Assembly (NCBI GenBank): GCA_018268835.1 | Contig: JAFDVU010000021.1 | Span: 1 to 56,208, forward strand | Length of the DNA: 56,208 nt | Reading direction: 5' to 3' | From: Acidobacteriota bacterium | Lineage (GTDB): Bacteria; Acidobacteriota; Terriglobia; Bryobacterales; Bryobacteraceae | Part shown: positions 7,953 through 16,545 of the stretch, in pieces | How the letters are laid out: each line of letters begins with the position of its first letter | Numbering within the stretch: the stretch's first letter is position 1 | Notes under the pieces: model-generated | What the model saw: the letters and a program-made list of their open reading frames with translations, nothing else | Told to the model about the DNA's origin: nothing | Database searches by the model: none | Program-made: the position numbers and the translations under genes

Positions 7953-8690
7953 TCAACTCATGTTCCTCGCCTTGGAATACTTGAGGAAGGTGTAAAACGC
8001 GGCCATGTAGGAGATGATCAACCCTTCCAGGCCGTCCATGAAACCGCGCTGGAAGACGTAGGCCCTGACGAAATTCCAGGGCGGGTCGAGGATCAGGCTC
8101 CACAAAGGCACCTGCACCTTGTTCGCCGCCAGTTCCTGGGCGGCGAGCGTGGTGTAGCGGTCCAGCGTGCGCAGGTGCTCGCTCAGCGAATCGCAGGTGA
8201 AGTGCAGGATGTTACTCTCCAGGTGCCCGACGGTGCCTTGCGGCTTGACGCTTTCGTGCACGAAGTCGCCCACCCACCTGGCCTTGCTCCGGTGGTAGAG
8301 CCGCACCTTGCGGTCCGGATACCAGCCCGAGTGGTAGATCCAGCGGCCCAGGTAGCGGGCGAGACGGGGCATGGTGTAGGCGTCGAATCGCGGACCGCTT
8401 TTTTTCAGGCTCCAGATTTCGGCTTCGAGGGCTTCGCTGAGCGCCTCGTCGGCATCGAGGGAGAGCACCCAGTCGTGGGAGGCCTGCTCGGCGGCCCAGT
8501 TTTTCTGCCCGGCGAATCCGCGCCAGCCGGCTTCGACCACGCGGGCGCCGAGGTTCTTGGCCAGTTCCACGGTGCGGTCGGTGGAGCCGGAATCGACGAT
8601 CAGGATCTCATCGCAGCAGCGCAGGCTTTCGATGGCGCGCGCGATATTCCGCTCCTCATCCTGGGTGATGATGGTGGCGGTGATCTTCAT
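7953..8690 (-). CDS. family 2 glycosyltransferase, WaaE-like
   Basis: A 245-residue GT-A glycosyltransferase. The order MKITATIITQDEERNIARA, then VDSGSTDRT and SLDADEAL (the DxD-type metal site) is that of the WaaE/KdtX group, which adds glucose to the inner core of lipopolysaccharide. The C-terminal half has the HESVKPQG stretch and a membrane-associated hydrophobic end. The start is the ATG at 8690, 2 bases after the stop of the site-2 protease gene. The much longer open frame upstream of it lies in a shadow of the protease gene. LPS-core work fits with the LptFG permease elsewhere in the window, but the acceptor is not provable here. Confidence 0.88.
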   Translation of the reverse strand: MKITATIITQDEERNIARAIESLRCCDEILIVDSGSTDRTVELAKNLGARVVEAGWRGFAGQKNWAAEQASHDWVLSLDADEALSEALEAEIWSLKKSGPRFDAYTMPRLARYLGRWIYHSGWYPDRKVRLYHRSKARWVGDFVHESVKPQGTVGHLESNILHFTCDSLSEHLRTLDRYTTLAAQELAANKVQVPLWSLILDPPWNFVRAYVFQRGFMDGLEGLIISYMAAFYTFLKYSKARNMS

Positions 8691-8692
8691 CG

Positions 8693-9658
8693 CTAGAAGC
8701 CGCCGTCGCTGAAGGGGACCAGGGTCAGGCAGATGGCGAAAACGACCAGCGCCACCAGCCCCAGTTTGCGCCGGCCGGCGGTCAGCGGTTCGGGATCCTC
8801 GATCGCCGGATGGCGGCGTCCCAGCCACAGGAGCACCAGGCCCCAGAAGGCCCATCCTTTCCACAACAGGCCGCAGGGCAGCATCGCCAGGCACAGCAGG
8901 CGCCCCACCTGCCGGTGCCGCGACGGGAAGAATGCGTACAGAATGTGGCCGCCGTCGAGTTGCCCGATGGGCAGCAGGTTCATGGCGGTGGCGAACATTC
9001 CGATCCACGCCGCGCGCGCCACCGGATGCAGGCAGATGTCGCTGGTGGACGCGCCGGGGAAGATGGCCTGGATCAGCAGCCATTCGAGCGAGGGCACCCC
9101 GAAGTGGATGTCGCTCTGGTGGGCGACTCCGGGGACAATGCGCGAGAAGGCGAGGCCCACGGCCAGCGCCGGCACCAGACACACGAAGCCGGCAAGCGGA
9201 CCGGCGATGCCGATGTCGAAGAGGGCGCGCTTGGTGTAAATCGGGGAGCGCACGCGGATGAACGCGCCGAAGGTGCCCAGGAAGGGAGACGGCAGGAAGT
9301 AGGGGAGGCTGGCATCCACGCGATGATACTCGCTGGCCAGGTAGTGGCCCATCTCGTGCGCCAGCAGGATGCCGAGCAGCGTCAGCGAAAAGGGGAGGCC
9401 TTCGAGCAGGAGCAGGGGGTGATGCCAGATCACGCCCCACAGATCGAGGCTGCGTTCGATATCGAACGGAAGATTGCGTTCGAAATCGAGCTGCATGGAC
9501 GCGCCGACGACGCACGTGGTCAGGATGGTGAGCGCAAACAGAAGGGAATAAAGCCAGTAGCGCTCGCGCGTGCGGTGTACGAGCGGGATATAGGCTCCGC
9601 CCGCGCCGTTGCCGGCGAACAGAGGGTACGGCGCAGGAGAAAAATCCTGGGAGGACAC
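8693..9658 (-). CDS. site-2 protease family protein (M50)
   Basis: An intramembrane zinc metalloprotease of 321 residues. The catalytic HEMGH lies in one membrane segment and the NLLPIGQLDGGH motif, carrying the third zinc ligand Asp, in a later one. About six or seven hydrophobic segments are present, and no PDZ domain. Such proteins cut membrane-bound anti-sigma factors or clear signal peptides. The start is a GTG at 9658 with no visible ribosome site, so it is the least certain part of the call. The gene lies 28 bases downstream of the HU stop and opens the cluster S2P - GT2 - GT4 - prepilin peptidase. Confidence 0.9.
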   Translation of the reverse strand: MSSQDFSPAPYPLFAGNGAGGAYIPLVHRTRERYWLYSLLFALTILTTCVVGASMQLDFERNLPFDIERSLDLWGVIWHHPLLLLEGLPFSLTLLGILLAHEMGHYLASEYHRVDASLPYFLPSPFLGTFGAFIRVRSPIYTKRALFDIGIAGPLAGFVCLVPALAVGLAFSRIVPGVAHQSDIHFGVPSLEWLLIQAIFPGASTSDICLHPVARAAWIGMFATAMNLLPIGQLDGGHILYAFFPSRHRQVGRLLCLAMLPCGLLWKGWAFWGLVLLWLGRRHPAIEDPEPLTAGRRKLGLVALVVFAICLTLVPFSDGGF

Positions 9659-9686
9659 GATGAACGGCGGCGGTGCAGCCGGGTTC

Positions 9687-9956
9687 CTACTGCAGCGTCT
9701 GCAACTCCTTGCCGGGCTTGAAACGTACCGCCTTCCCCGGAGGGATGGAGACTTCCGCGCCGGTACGCGGGTTGCGTCCGATGCCCGTCTTGCGCGGCTT
9801 CACGTTGAACACTCCGAAACCGCGCAACTCGATGCGGTCGCCCTGCTCGAGGGCCTTCTTCATGGATTCGAAAACCGTCTCCACGGCCATCTCGGCTTTT
9901 GTCTTGGTGATGCCGGTCCGATTCACAACTTCGTTGATGATGTCCAGCTTGATCAA
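9687..9956 (-). CDS. HU-family DNA-binding protein, TTG start
   Basis: A nucleoid protein of the HU/IHF family, 89 residues from a TTG start, matching the usual 90. Landmarks are the opening IKLDIINEVVNRTG, the family signature GFGVFNVKPRKTGIGRNP and the DNA-binding beta-arm with the conserved Arg-Asn-Pro. A perfect AGGAGG lies 5 bases before the TTG. An ATG 12 codons further upstream is unlikely because it lies inside the promoter region, before the expected transcript start near 9984. Whether it is the main HU of the cell cannot be told. Confidence 0.92.
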   Translation of the reverse strand: MIKLDIINEVVNRTGITKTKAEMAVETVFESMKKALEQGDRIELRGFGVFNVKPRKTGIGRNPRTGAEVSIPPGKAVRFKPGKELQTLQ

Positions 9957-9990
9957 AACAGCCTCCTCGCGCACCGCAACGGTCAACCTC

Positions 9991-10020
9991 ATGATAGGAT
10001 TGAATTTATTCCCATGTCAA
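9991..10020 (-). promoter_or_regulatory. sigma-70 promoter of the HU gene
   Basis: On the minus strand TTGACA (10020-10015), an 18-base spacer and TATCAT (9996-9991) give 6/6 and 5/6 consensus matches. The transcript would start near 9984, leaving a leader of about 28 bases with AGGAGG before the TTG start. The -35 box overlaps the first codons of the divergent flavin reductase gene. Confidence 0.65.
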
Positions 10021-10508
10021 GCGACCATGCGCGGGTCACGGGCGCGGAATTCCGGCGCGCCTGCGGCCGTTTCGCCACCGGCGTCACCATCGCCAGCGTG
10101 CTGGATGCCGCCGGGGCTCCCCACGGACTCACCGTAAGTTCTTTCACATCCGTATCTTTGGAGCCGCCGCTGGTGTTGGTGTGCCTGGGCCACGGGGTCT
10201 CCAACATCCAGCTATTCCGCGAAGCAACTTATTTTGGAATCAACGTCTTGAATGAGGACCAGCAGGCCCTTTCGGACCATTTCGCGCGCAAGGGCCATGA
10301 CCGGTTCGGCTCCATCCCGTGGGAAAAAGGCGCCAGCGGCGTGCCCCTCATTCCGGGTTGCCTGGCGCGGATGGAATGCGCGGTTCACCGCCGCGTCGAA
10401 ATGGGTGATCACGACATCTTCGTGGGCGAAATGATGCACTGCGAGGTGAGCGAAGGCAACCCCCTCATCCATTTCGCCGGCGCCTATCGGAAACTGGAAC
10501 TGTTATGA
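10014..10508 (+). CDS. flavin reductase family protein
   Basis: A 164-residue FMN-binding split-barrel protein of the flavin reductase-like group, which includes HpaC-type NAD(P)H:flavin oxidoreductases. The characteristic opening RRACGRFATGVTI, then GLTVSSFTSVSLEPPLVLVCL and the FGINVLNEDQ stretch are all present. It would supply reduced flavin to an oxygenase or act alone; no partner monooxygenase is adjacent. The ATG has no clear Shine-Dalgarno and overlaps the -35 region of the divergent HU promoter. The stop overlaps the kbl start by 4 bases, so translation of the two is likely coupled. Confidence 0.87.
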   Translation: MSSDHARVTGAEFRRACGRFATGVTIASVLDAAGAPHGLTVSSFTSVSLEPPLVLVCLGHGVSNIQLFREATYFGINVLNEDQQALSDHFARKGHDRFGSIPWEKGASGVPLIPGCLARMECAVHRRVEMGDHDIFVGEMMHCEVSEGNPLIHFAGAYRKLELL

Positions 10509-11689
10509 GCAATCCTCTGGCATACCTGCACGATCAGCTTGAAGACTGGCGCACACAGGGCACTTACCAGCGCCTGCGCGTGCTCGAATCGGAGAGCGCC
10601 GCCGAATCGCGTTTCGACGGTAAGGAGGTCATCAACCTGGCCTCCAACAACTACCTGGGGCTGACCACCCACCCGCGCCTGCGGGAAGCCGCGCTGGAAG
10701 CGGTGCGCAGATTCGGCGTGGGCAGCGGCGCGGTCCGCACCATCAGCGGGACGATGCGCCTGCACATGCAGCTCGAGGAGCGCATCGCGGCCTTCAAGAA
10801 CGTCGAAGCCTGCGTGGTCTTCCAGTCCGGCTTCGCGGCCAATGCGGGAACGGTGAGCGCGATCCTGACGCCCGAGGACCACATCGTCAGCGACGAGTTG
10901 AACCACGCCAGCATCATCGACGGGTGCCGACTGTCGAAGGCCAAGATCCACGTCTTCCCCCACAAGGACACGGCCGCCGCGGAGAAGATCCTCGCGGAAC
11001 TCGACTCCGTGGCGGGGCGCAAGCTGCTGATCACCGACGGCGTATTCTCGATGGACGGCGACATCGGCCCGCTTCCGGGATTGGTCGAGGCCGCCGAACG
11101 CCACGGCGCGATCATGATGGTGGACGACGCGCACGCCTCCGGGGTCCTGGGACGCAACGGCCGGGGGACGATCGACCATTTCGGCATGCACGGCCGCGTG
11201 CAGGTTCAGGTGGGCACTCTTTCTAAGGCCGTCGGGGTGCTCGGCGGATATGTTTGCGGCAGCCGCGACCTGATCGAGTTCCTCTACCACCGGGCGCGTC
11301 CGTTCCTGTTTTCGACCTCGCACCCGCCGGCCGTCGCCGCCGCCTGCCTGGCCGCGTTCGACGTGCTGGAACAGGAACCGGAGCGGATCGATCAACTCTG
11401 GGCGAACACCCGCTATTTCAAGCAGGGGCTGGTGGCGGCGGGCTTCGACACCGGCATCAGCGAGACGCCGATCACGCCGGTAATGGTGGGCGAAGCCAGG
11501 CTGGCGTTCGAATTTTCGCGCGCGCTGTTCGACGCCGGCGTGCTGGCCACGGGCATCGGCTTCCCCACGGTGCCGAAGGGCCGGGCGCGGGTCCGCACCA
11601 TCGTGACCTCGACACACACCCGCGAGGAACTCGACCGGGCGCTCGAAATCTTCCGCACGGTGGCGCGGCGCATGGGGATCCTGGGGTAG
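10505..11689 (+). CDS. kbl: glycine C-acetyltransferase / alpha-oxoamine synthase
   Basis: A pyridoxal-phosphate enzyme of the alpha-oxoamine synthase family, 394 residues. The length and the motifs NLASNNYLGL, GSGAVRTISGTMRLHMQLE and DDAHASGVLG fit 2-amino-3-ketobutyrate CoA ligase (Kbl), which makes glycine and acetyl-CoA from the product of threonine dehydrogenase. The PLP lysine is Lys241 in GTLSKAVGV. The close relative BioF has similar motifs, so an 8-amino-7-oxononanoate synthase role is the main alternative. No bio or tdh gene is adjacent. The preceding gene is a flavin reductase overlapping by 4 bases. Confidence 0.85.
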   Translation: MSNPLAYLHDQLEDWRTQGTYQRLRVLESESAAESRFDGKEVINLASNNYLGLTTHPRLREAALEAVRRFGVGSGAVRTISGTMRLHMQLEERIAAFKNVEACVVFQSGFAANAGTVSAILTPEDHIVSDELNHASIIDGCRLSKAKIHVFPHKDTAAAEKILAELDSVAGRKLLITDGVFSMDGDIGPLPGLVEAAERHGAIMMVDDAHASGVLGRNGRGTIDHFGMHGRVQVQVGTLSKAVGVLGGYVCGSRDLIEFLYHRARPFLFSTSHPPAVAAACLAAFDVLEQEPERIDQLWANTRYFKQGLVAAGFDTGISETPITPVMVGEARLAFEFSRALFDAGVLATGIGFPTVPKGRARVRTIVTSTHTREELDRALEIFRTVARRMGILG

Positions 11690-11762
11690 GGCCGGCCAGA
11701 GGAGAGACGGAGTGTGCCGGGGGAATCCGGCTGGCGTCAGGGCCCGAATTCCGAAGAGCGCG

Positions 11763-12164
11763 CTACGCTGCGTGGCGGCCGCGCGGCTTCTTTCCGCGCG
11801 CCAGGGTCTCGTGACGGCCTAACGCCTGCGCCGCAGCGGCGACCATCAGCATATTCAGGCTCACGCCCTCCCGTTCCGCCTGGGCCACGAGTCTTGAGTG
11901 TAGGGTCTTGGGCATTCGTACCCGGAACTGCCCACTCGATGCCGCGGATGCACCGGGCTTCGGTACGGGGTCGCCGTGTTTCCGGCAACTCGCGAGGTAA
12001 GAACGCACGGCATCGCGGCCGCCGGCGATCGCCTGCTCGACCGTTTCGCCATCCGAATGGCACCCTGGAAGGTCCGGATATTCGATCAGGAACCCGCCGC
12101 CGTCTTCAGCCCCGAGTGGGCGGATGGTGAATGGATACTTGTCGATATTGACGAATTCACTCAT
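11763..12164 (-). CDS. hicB: HicB-type antitoxin with ribbon-helix-helix C-terminus
   Basis: Antitoxin of a type II HicAB pair, 133 residues. The N-terminal half is the RNase-H-like HicB domain (YPFTIRPL, then GGGFLIEYPDLPGCHSDGET). The C-terminal half is an Arc-type DNA-binding segment (FRVRMPKTLHSRLVAQAERE, then SLNMLMVAAAAQAL). It would neutralise HicA and repress the operon. The ATG at 12164 overlaps the end of hicA by 8 bases, giving the toxin-first order typical of this family. Confidence 0.88.
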   Translation of the reverse strand: MSEFVNIDKYPFTIRPLGAEDGGGFLIEYPDLPGCHSDGETVEQAIAGGRDAVRSYLASCRKHGDPVPKPGASAASSGQFRVRMPKTLHSRLVAQAEREGVSLNMLMVAAAAQALGRHETLARGKKPRGRHAA

Positions 12165-12405
12165 GCCTGAGGTCCTCCAGTCTGCCAATGAACTCCACAA
12201 AGTCCCGCACGTACCAGGGCTTGATCGGGATGCGCCTGGGCACCGTGGTCCGGCCGGCCTTCGGATGGCGGAACGTCACGTGGCTGGTGCCTCCCTGGCT
12301 ATCGATGTCCACTCCGAAAAACCGTGCCACGACCTTCAGGTCCTCCATGCGCCAGTTGCGGGGGTTCTTTCGCATGCCCGCAAGGATCTTGTTGGCATTG
12401 GACAC
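12157..12405 (-). CDS. hicA: HicA-type mRNA interferase toxin
   Basis: An 82-residue HicA toxin with a double-stranded-RNA-binding-like fold that degrades mRNA. Visible features are NPRNWRMEDLKVVARFFG, the catalytic-His segment GGTSHVTFRHP and the basic PRRIPIKPWYVRDFVEFI end. The GTG at 12405 is preferred: the product then starts VSNANKIL, as in related longer HicA proteins, and a TACCAT hexamer lies exactly 6 bases upstream, as at other leaderless candidates here. A TTG 12 codons upstream keeps the frame open but adds a segment not expected in the family. It is transcribed ahead of hicB. Confidence 0.85.
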   Translation of the reverse strand: MSNANKILAGMRKNPRNWRMEDLKVVARFFGVDIDSQGGTSHVTFRHPKAGRTTVPRRIPIKPWYVRDFVEFIGRLEDLRHE

Positions 12406-12417
12406 AATCTTATGGTA
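12406..12417 (-). promoter_or_regulatory. TANNNT-N6 leaderless start signal before hicA
   Basis: TACCAT (12417-12412) is followed by 6 bases and then the GTG. If it is the -10 box, transcription begins at the start codon itself. Confidence 0.4.
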
Positions 12418-12462
12418 CCGAATACGACACCATGGAAACAAACTCGCGTGGAACGAGCCGGC

Positions 12463-14799
12463 CTATGATCTCATGCGCAGCAGCAGATAGAGGCCGGCGA
12501 GCGAGAACAGCGCGTCGGGCGCCCAGGCGGCCATGATGGGCGGCAACTGGTTCACGTCGCCGAGTTTTTCGAAGAGCGGGCCGATGGCGAGGTAGGTGAT
12601 GCCGATCGCGATGCTGATGCCGATGCCGGTCATGGCGCCGCGGTTGCCCACCAGGAAGCCGAAGGGGATCGCGATCATGGCCATGATCAGCACGAACAGG
12701 GGCACGCTGAACTTGCGGAAGAAACTCACCTGGAGCCGGACGGTGCCTTCGAAGCCGCTCTGTTGGAGGTCCTGGATGTAGCGGTCGAGCTGCAGGAAGT
12801 TCATCTGCTTATCCTGCAGGGCTTCCTTGAGGAAGTAGTCGGGTGCCTCGGTGATCTCCTTGAAGGTCTGCACCTGGAAGGGCGTGTAGTTCATGCAGAA
12901 GGCGCCCTGGTATTCGCAGATCCAGCCGTCTTCGAAGACCCAGGCCTTGAGCGAGCGACGGTAGATGGCGCGCCGGGCGAAGATCTGGCGCGCGAGGCGG
13001 AAGGGGTGCTGGTCGAGTTCGAAGACGCTGGCTTCGTTCATGACCGCCTCCTCCTGCGAGTTATCGAAAAAGCGGTAGTAGAAAATGCGGTTGGAGTTGG
13101 CGCCCATGATCCACTTGCGCTCGGGGTGCAGGTAGGTCTGGGCGGTGGTGCGGCCCTTGATCTGGTCGCGCAGCGCGTCCTGCTTGCGGTTGGCGCCGGG
13201 CACGTAATAGAAATCGAAGGCAAACAGGCCGCCGCTGAGCACGGTGGTGAAGACCAGGATCGGGACGGCGAGGCGGTAGAGGCTCACACCGCAGGCCTTG
13301 AACGCGGTGATCTCGTTGTTCTTGCTGAGCACCCCGAAGGTAGCCAGCACGGCCACCAGCACGCCCACCGGCATCAGCGTATAGATCAGCGACGGGGTGA
13401 GGAAGAACAGGTAGGTGAACATGGTCGCAAGCGGGATGTTGTTGCGAAGCATGTCCCCGATCAGCTCGAAGAAGTTGTAGATCAGGGTCAGGCAGACGAA
13501 ACTGGCGAGCACCAGCGCAAGGTACGTGAGGAAGCTGGAGAGGATGTAGGTATCGACCAGTTGCGGCAGGAGGGGCAGGCGCAGGGTGGCTCCGCGCGAC
13601 TCGCCCTTGGAGGTGAAGCGCCCTTTAACGGATTCGAAGAAATCGGCGATCCTGCCGCGCAGACCGGTCCACCAACTGGTGTCGCCGGCGCGCTCCATGC
13701 GGGAGAGCAGCACGGTACCGGCGATGAAGAAGGCGACGTTGGGGATCCACAGGATGACGGGCAGTTTCTTCTGGCGCGCGATGCCGGTGAGCGAAACGAA
13801 GGTCAGGTAGTAGCAGAAGAAGGCGATGGCGATGGCGTTGACATATCCGGCGCTCCTGCCGCCCTTGCGGGTGGCGATGCCGAGAGGGATCCCGACCATG
13901 GCCAGCATGATGCAGGCCAGCGGCAGCACGAAGCGCGAGTGCAGTTCGATCTGGGTTTCGATCCAGTCGGATTTGTCGCGCGGGTAATGCAGCAGCGCGC
14001 GCGTGTTCATCCCGATGCTGCGCAGCGGCGTCTGGGTGGGGGGCGCGGCCTGCAAGGCCTGTTCGCCGGTGGGCGCGACGGTGTCCCGCGAGCGCATGTC
14101 CTTGCCCATTTCGTGGGTGGCGTAGTTGCGCAGGGCGAGTTGGATGCGGTTGTTTTTGAGATCGGGCAGGGCGACGGCGGTGTCGGCGATGGTGATCATG
14201 GGGCCGACGGCCTTGTCGCGCATGCCGCTGGTGCGCTGGTCGGGCGGGGTCACGTCGGCGACGAAGATGTTCTTCCACAAGGCGCGATCGCCTTCGCGCA
14301 CGTCGCCCACGTAGAGGATGGTGTTGGGGTTGAGGTTTTCGACGAAGACGCGCGGGGTGATGTTGGCGTTGAGCTGGGATTTTTCGAGCTGGTTGACCAG
14401 TTCCGTATAGCGCTTCACGGAGTAGGGCTTGAGGCGGAGGGTGACGTAGAAGCTGAAGGCGGCGCCGAGGCTGGCGAACAGGAGCACGGGCGCGATGACC
14501 TTGCGCGAGGGGACGCCGGCGGCGCGCATGGCGACGATTTCGCCGTCGCCGGCCATGCGGCCAAGCCCGATGAGGATGCCCACCAGCACGCCGAAGGGGA
14601 TGGTGAAGGGCAGCACGGCGGGCAGGGCGAGGGCGAAGAGTTCGACGACGATCCAGGTGCCAGCGCCGTTGGAACGTACCAGGAGTTCGAAGATGGGATC
14701 CACGCCGCGCAGGAAGAGGACGAAGGTCGCCAGCAGCGTACCCAGAAGGGCGCTGGAGAGGATCTCGCGGAAAACGTAGCGGCCAAGCAGCCGGAGCAC
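12463..14799 (-). CDS. fused LptF-LptG lipopolysaccharide export permease
   Basis: One 778-residue chain containing two complete YjgP/YjgQ permease units in tandem. The first (about 1-375) opens RLLGRYVFREILSS and the second (about 410-778) opens LLPQLVDTYILSSFLTYLAL. Each has the 6-membrane-segment plan with a periplasmic beta-jellyroll between segments 3 and 4. In most Gram-negatives LptF and LptG are separate and pair above the LptB2 ATPase to lift LPS from the inner membrane. Here the heterodimer is a single protein. The GTG start at 14799 has GAGGT upstream. It follows the TldE-like gene by 9 bases. Confidence 0.9.
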   Translation of the reverse strand: MLRLLGRYVFREILSSALLGTLLATFVLFLRGVDPIFELLVRSNGAGTWIVVELFALALPAVLPFTIPFGVLVGILIGLGRMAGDGEIVAMRAAGVPSRKVIAPVLLFASLGAAFSFYVTLRLKPYSVKRYTELVNQLEKSQLNANITPRVFVENLNPNTILYVGDVREGDRALWKNIFVADVTPPDQRTSGMRDKAVGPMITIADTAVALPDLKNNRIQLALRNYATHEMGKDMRSRDTVAPTGEQALQAAPPTQTPLRSIGMNTRALLHYPRDKSDWIETQIELHSRFVLPLACIMLAMVGIPLGIATRKGGRSAGYVNAIAIAFFCYYLTFVSLTGIARQKKLPVILWIPNVAFFIAGTVLLSRMERAGDTSWWTGLRGRIADFFESVKGRFTSKGESRGATLRLPLLPQLVDTYILSSFLTYLALVLASFVCLTLIYNFFELIGDMLRNNIPLATMFTYLFFLTPSLIYTLMPVGVLVAVLATFGVLSKNNEITAFKACGVSLYRLAVPILVFTTVLSGGLFAFDFYYVPGANRKQDALRDQIKGRTTAQTYLHPERKWIMGANSNRIFYYRFFDNSQEEAVMNEASVFELDQHPFRLARQIFARRAIYRRSLKAWVFEDGWICEYQGAFCMNYTPFQVQTFKEITEAPDYFLKEALQDKQMNFLQLDRYIQDLQQSGFEGTVRLQVSFFRKFSVPLFVLIMAMIAIPFGFLVGNRGAMTGIGISIAIGITYLAIGPLFEKLGDVNQLPPIMAAWAPDALFSLAGLYLLLRMRS

Positions 14800-14808
14800 A
14801 GTGGACCT

Positions 14809-16545
14809 CTAGGGCAACATCCCGGGCGGGGAGACAATGGGCAGCTTGGGCTGTTCCCCTTCGAGAGGGTGGAGTTCGAGATCGTCGATGAGGATGGAGG
14901 GGGCGACGACGCAGGATTCGGTGGTCGTGGCCGTGCCGCCGATGAGAGCGAAGGGGGCGGTGTTTTCCATCCACTCAAGCACGTTGGCATCGTCGCCGGC
15001 GGCGAGGATGTCCTTGAGGGAGCGGGCGTTGAATCCGCGGAAACGGAGACCGCGCACGAGTTCCTCGCGGCCGTCGGGGTAGACCTTGTAGACCAGCAGG
15101 GGCAGGCTGACGGGACGGCCGCCCTGCTGTCCGGCGGCGAGGGCGCGCAATTCGCCGAGGCTGCCGGTGGAGGGGAAGTCCATCTTGCGGACGAGGATGC
15201 CGTAAGGCTTGCCGCGCGCGCCGATGGTCTCGATCAGCTTCTTCTTGAGATCCGGCACGGACACGGCATCGCCGGAGCGCACGAACAGGTTGCTGACGGC
15301 GGCGGTGGCGGCACCGAACGCGCCGGGCAGGCGGGCGTGTCCGTTGGAACCTTCGAAGCCGCGCACCGGCTGGCGGGTGAGCAGGTAGCCTTTGAGGACG
15401 CCCTTTTCGATAAGGTGCAGCGGGCGGGCGGGGACGCCCTCCTGGTCCACTTTATAGGAGCCGAAAAGGGGGCGGCCGCGCCATTCGGTCTGGGTGGGAT
15501 CGTCAACCACGTCGAAAGTATCGGGCAGGACACGGGCGCCGATGCGGCCTTCGAGTTCGCCGGAGGCGCCTCCGCCGCGGCCGCCGGTGGGAGCGCGGGC
15601 GACGGTGAGATTACGGCCGAGCACTTCGGCGAACACCTGCGCTCCGGCCGCGCCTTCGAAGAGCACCGGGCCGCTATAGTCCTCGCCCATGGGAGACTTG
15701 GCGAGCGCGATCACGTTTTCGGCGACGGCGGCGGCGCCTTTCCGCATCTCGGCGTCGGAGGGCATTTCCGCGGCGGAGATGGAGTGATAGGCCACGGTAT
15801 CCCGCAGGGTCATGCCGTCGGGCGCCTGCGCGGTGGCGCGCACCCGCAAGGAGACCGCGGATTCGGGTTCGCGCACCTCGGTGCCTTCGGTATTGGCCAG
15901 GGTGAAACCGCCGGCGCTGGCTTCGAACTCGACGCTGCTGGTCTTGACCCCGGGGTAGGAAGTGAAGACCGCGGAGAGGGCGCGCACGCGTCCGGCCCAC
16001 TCGTCTTCGTCGAGCGCGAGACGGCTGAGGGAGCGGATGCTCTTGACGGGTTCGGCGTGGGCGAAATCGTTGAGGCGGTCGGTGGCCTGCACGTCGCGCA
16101 GGGCGGCGCGTTTGCGCGAGATGGCTTCCACGGCGGACTTGTAGGCCGAATCGGTGAGCAGCCAGAGGTAGCGGCGCAGGAGCGGATAGTTGTTCTCGAG
16201 CGGGAAGCGTTCAAGGTCGTAGCGGGTTCCGAAGTTGAACCCGCTGCCGACGTAATTGGTGTTGTCGAACTTGTAATCGCCCACGCGGACGTTCACATCG
16301 GGCAGGCGGAAGTGCTCGTGGCGGCGGTTGACGATGCCGCCGAGGCTGGCCGAGACGGTGAAGCCGTCCTGTTCGGCGATGGTGTACTCGATGAAATAGG
16401 GCGCGTCGAGGTTGGCCAGCCGCAACTTGGAGGCGCGGTCGAGCTCATCGTGCATCGCGCGCAGCAGTTCGTCCGGCGCGGGCGCCTGCGCGCAGAGGAA
16501 GCCGATGGCGGCGAAAGTGAGCGCGAGAGCGGTGAGTTTCTTCAT
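14809..16545 (-). CDS. exported TldE/PmbA-like protein lacking zinc ligands
   Basis: A 578-residue protein with a signal peptide (residues 1 to about 20, ending FLCAQA) and the overall layout of the TldD/PmbA family. At the place of the HExxxH metal motif it has QVFAEVLG, and near the C-terminus the Cys-Gly that supplies the third ligand in TldD is not conserved (GGTATTTESCVVAPSIL). By analogy with TldE, it would be the non-catalytic partner of the upstream TldD-like protein, whose stop overlaps this start by 4 bases. Cytoplasmic TldD/TldE cleaves unstructured and ribosomally made peptides. The substrate of this exported version is unknown. Confidence 0.82.
   Translation of the reverse strand: MKKLTALALTFAAIGFLCAQAPAPDELLRAMHDELDRASKLRLANLDAPYFIEYTIAEQDGFTVSASLGGIVNRRHEHFRLPDVNVRVGDYKFDNTNYVGSGFNFGTRYDLERFPLENNYPLLRRYLWLLTDSAYKSAVEAISRKRAALRDVQATDRLNDFAHAEPVKSIRSLSRLALDEDEWAGRVRALSAVFTSYPGVKTSSVEFEASAGGFTLANTEGTEVREPESAVSLRVRATAQAPDGMTLRDTVAYHSISAAEMPSDAEMRKGAAAVAENVIALAKSPMGEDYSGPVLFEGAAGAQVFAEVLGRNLTVARAPTGGRGGGASGELEGRIGARVLPDTFDVVDDPTQTEWRGRPLFGSYKVDQEGVPARPLHLIEKGVLKGYLLTRQPVRGFEGSNGHARLPGAFGAATAAVSNLFVRSGDAVSVPDLKKKLIETIGARGKPYGILVRKMDFPSTGSLGELRALAAGQQGGRPVSLPLLVYKVYPDGREELVRGLRFRGFNARSLKDILAAGDDANVLEWMENTAPFALIGGTATTTESCVVAPSILIDDLELHPLEGEQPKLPIVSPPGMLP

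Noticed and set aside
9957..9992. ATG at 9992 as the HU start
   Set aside because: It lies before the expected transcript start and adds 12 non-family residues. AGGAGG precedes the TTG at 9956.
1552..11689. The dehydrogenase at 1552 and kbl as a tdh-kbl threonine operon
   Set aside because: They are 8 kb apart with genes on both strands between them, and the dehydrogenase substrate cannot be assigned.
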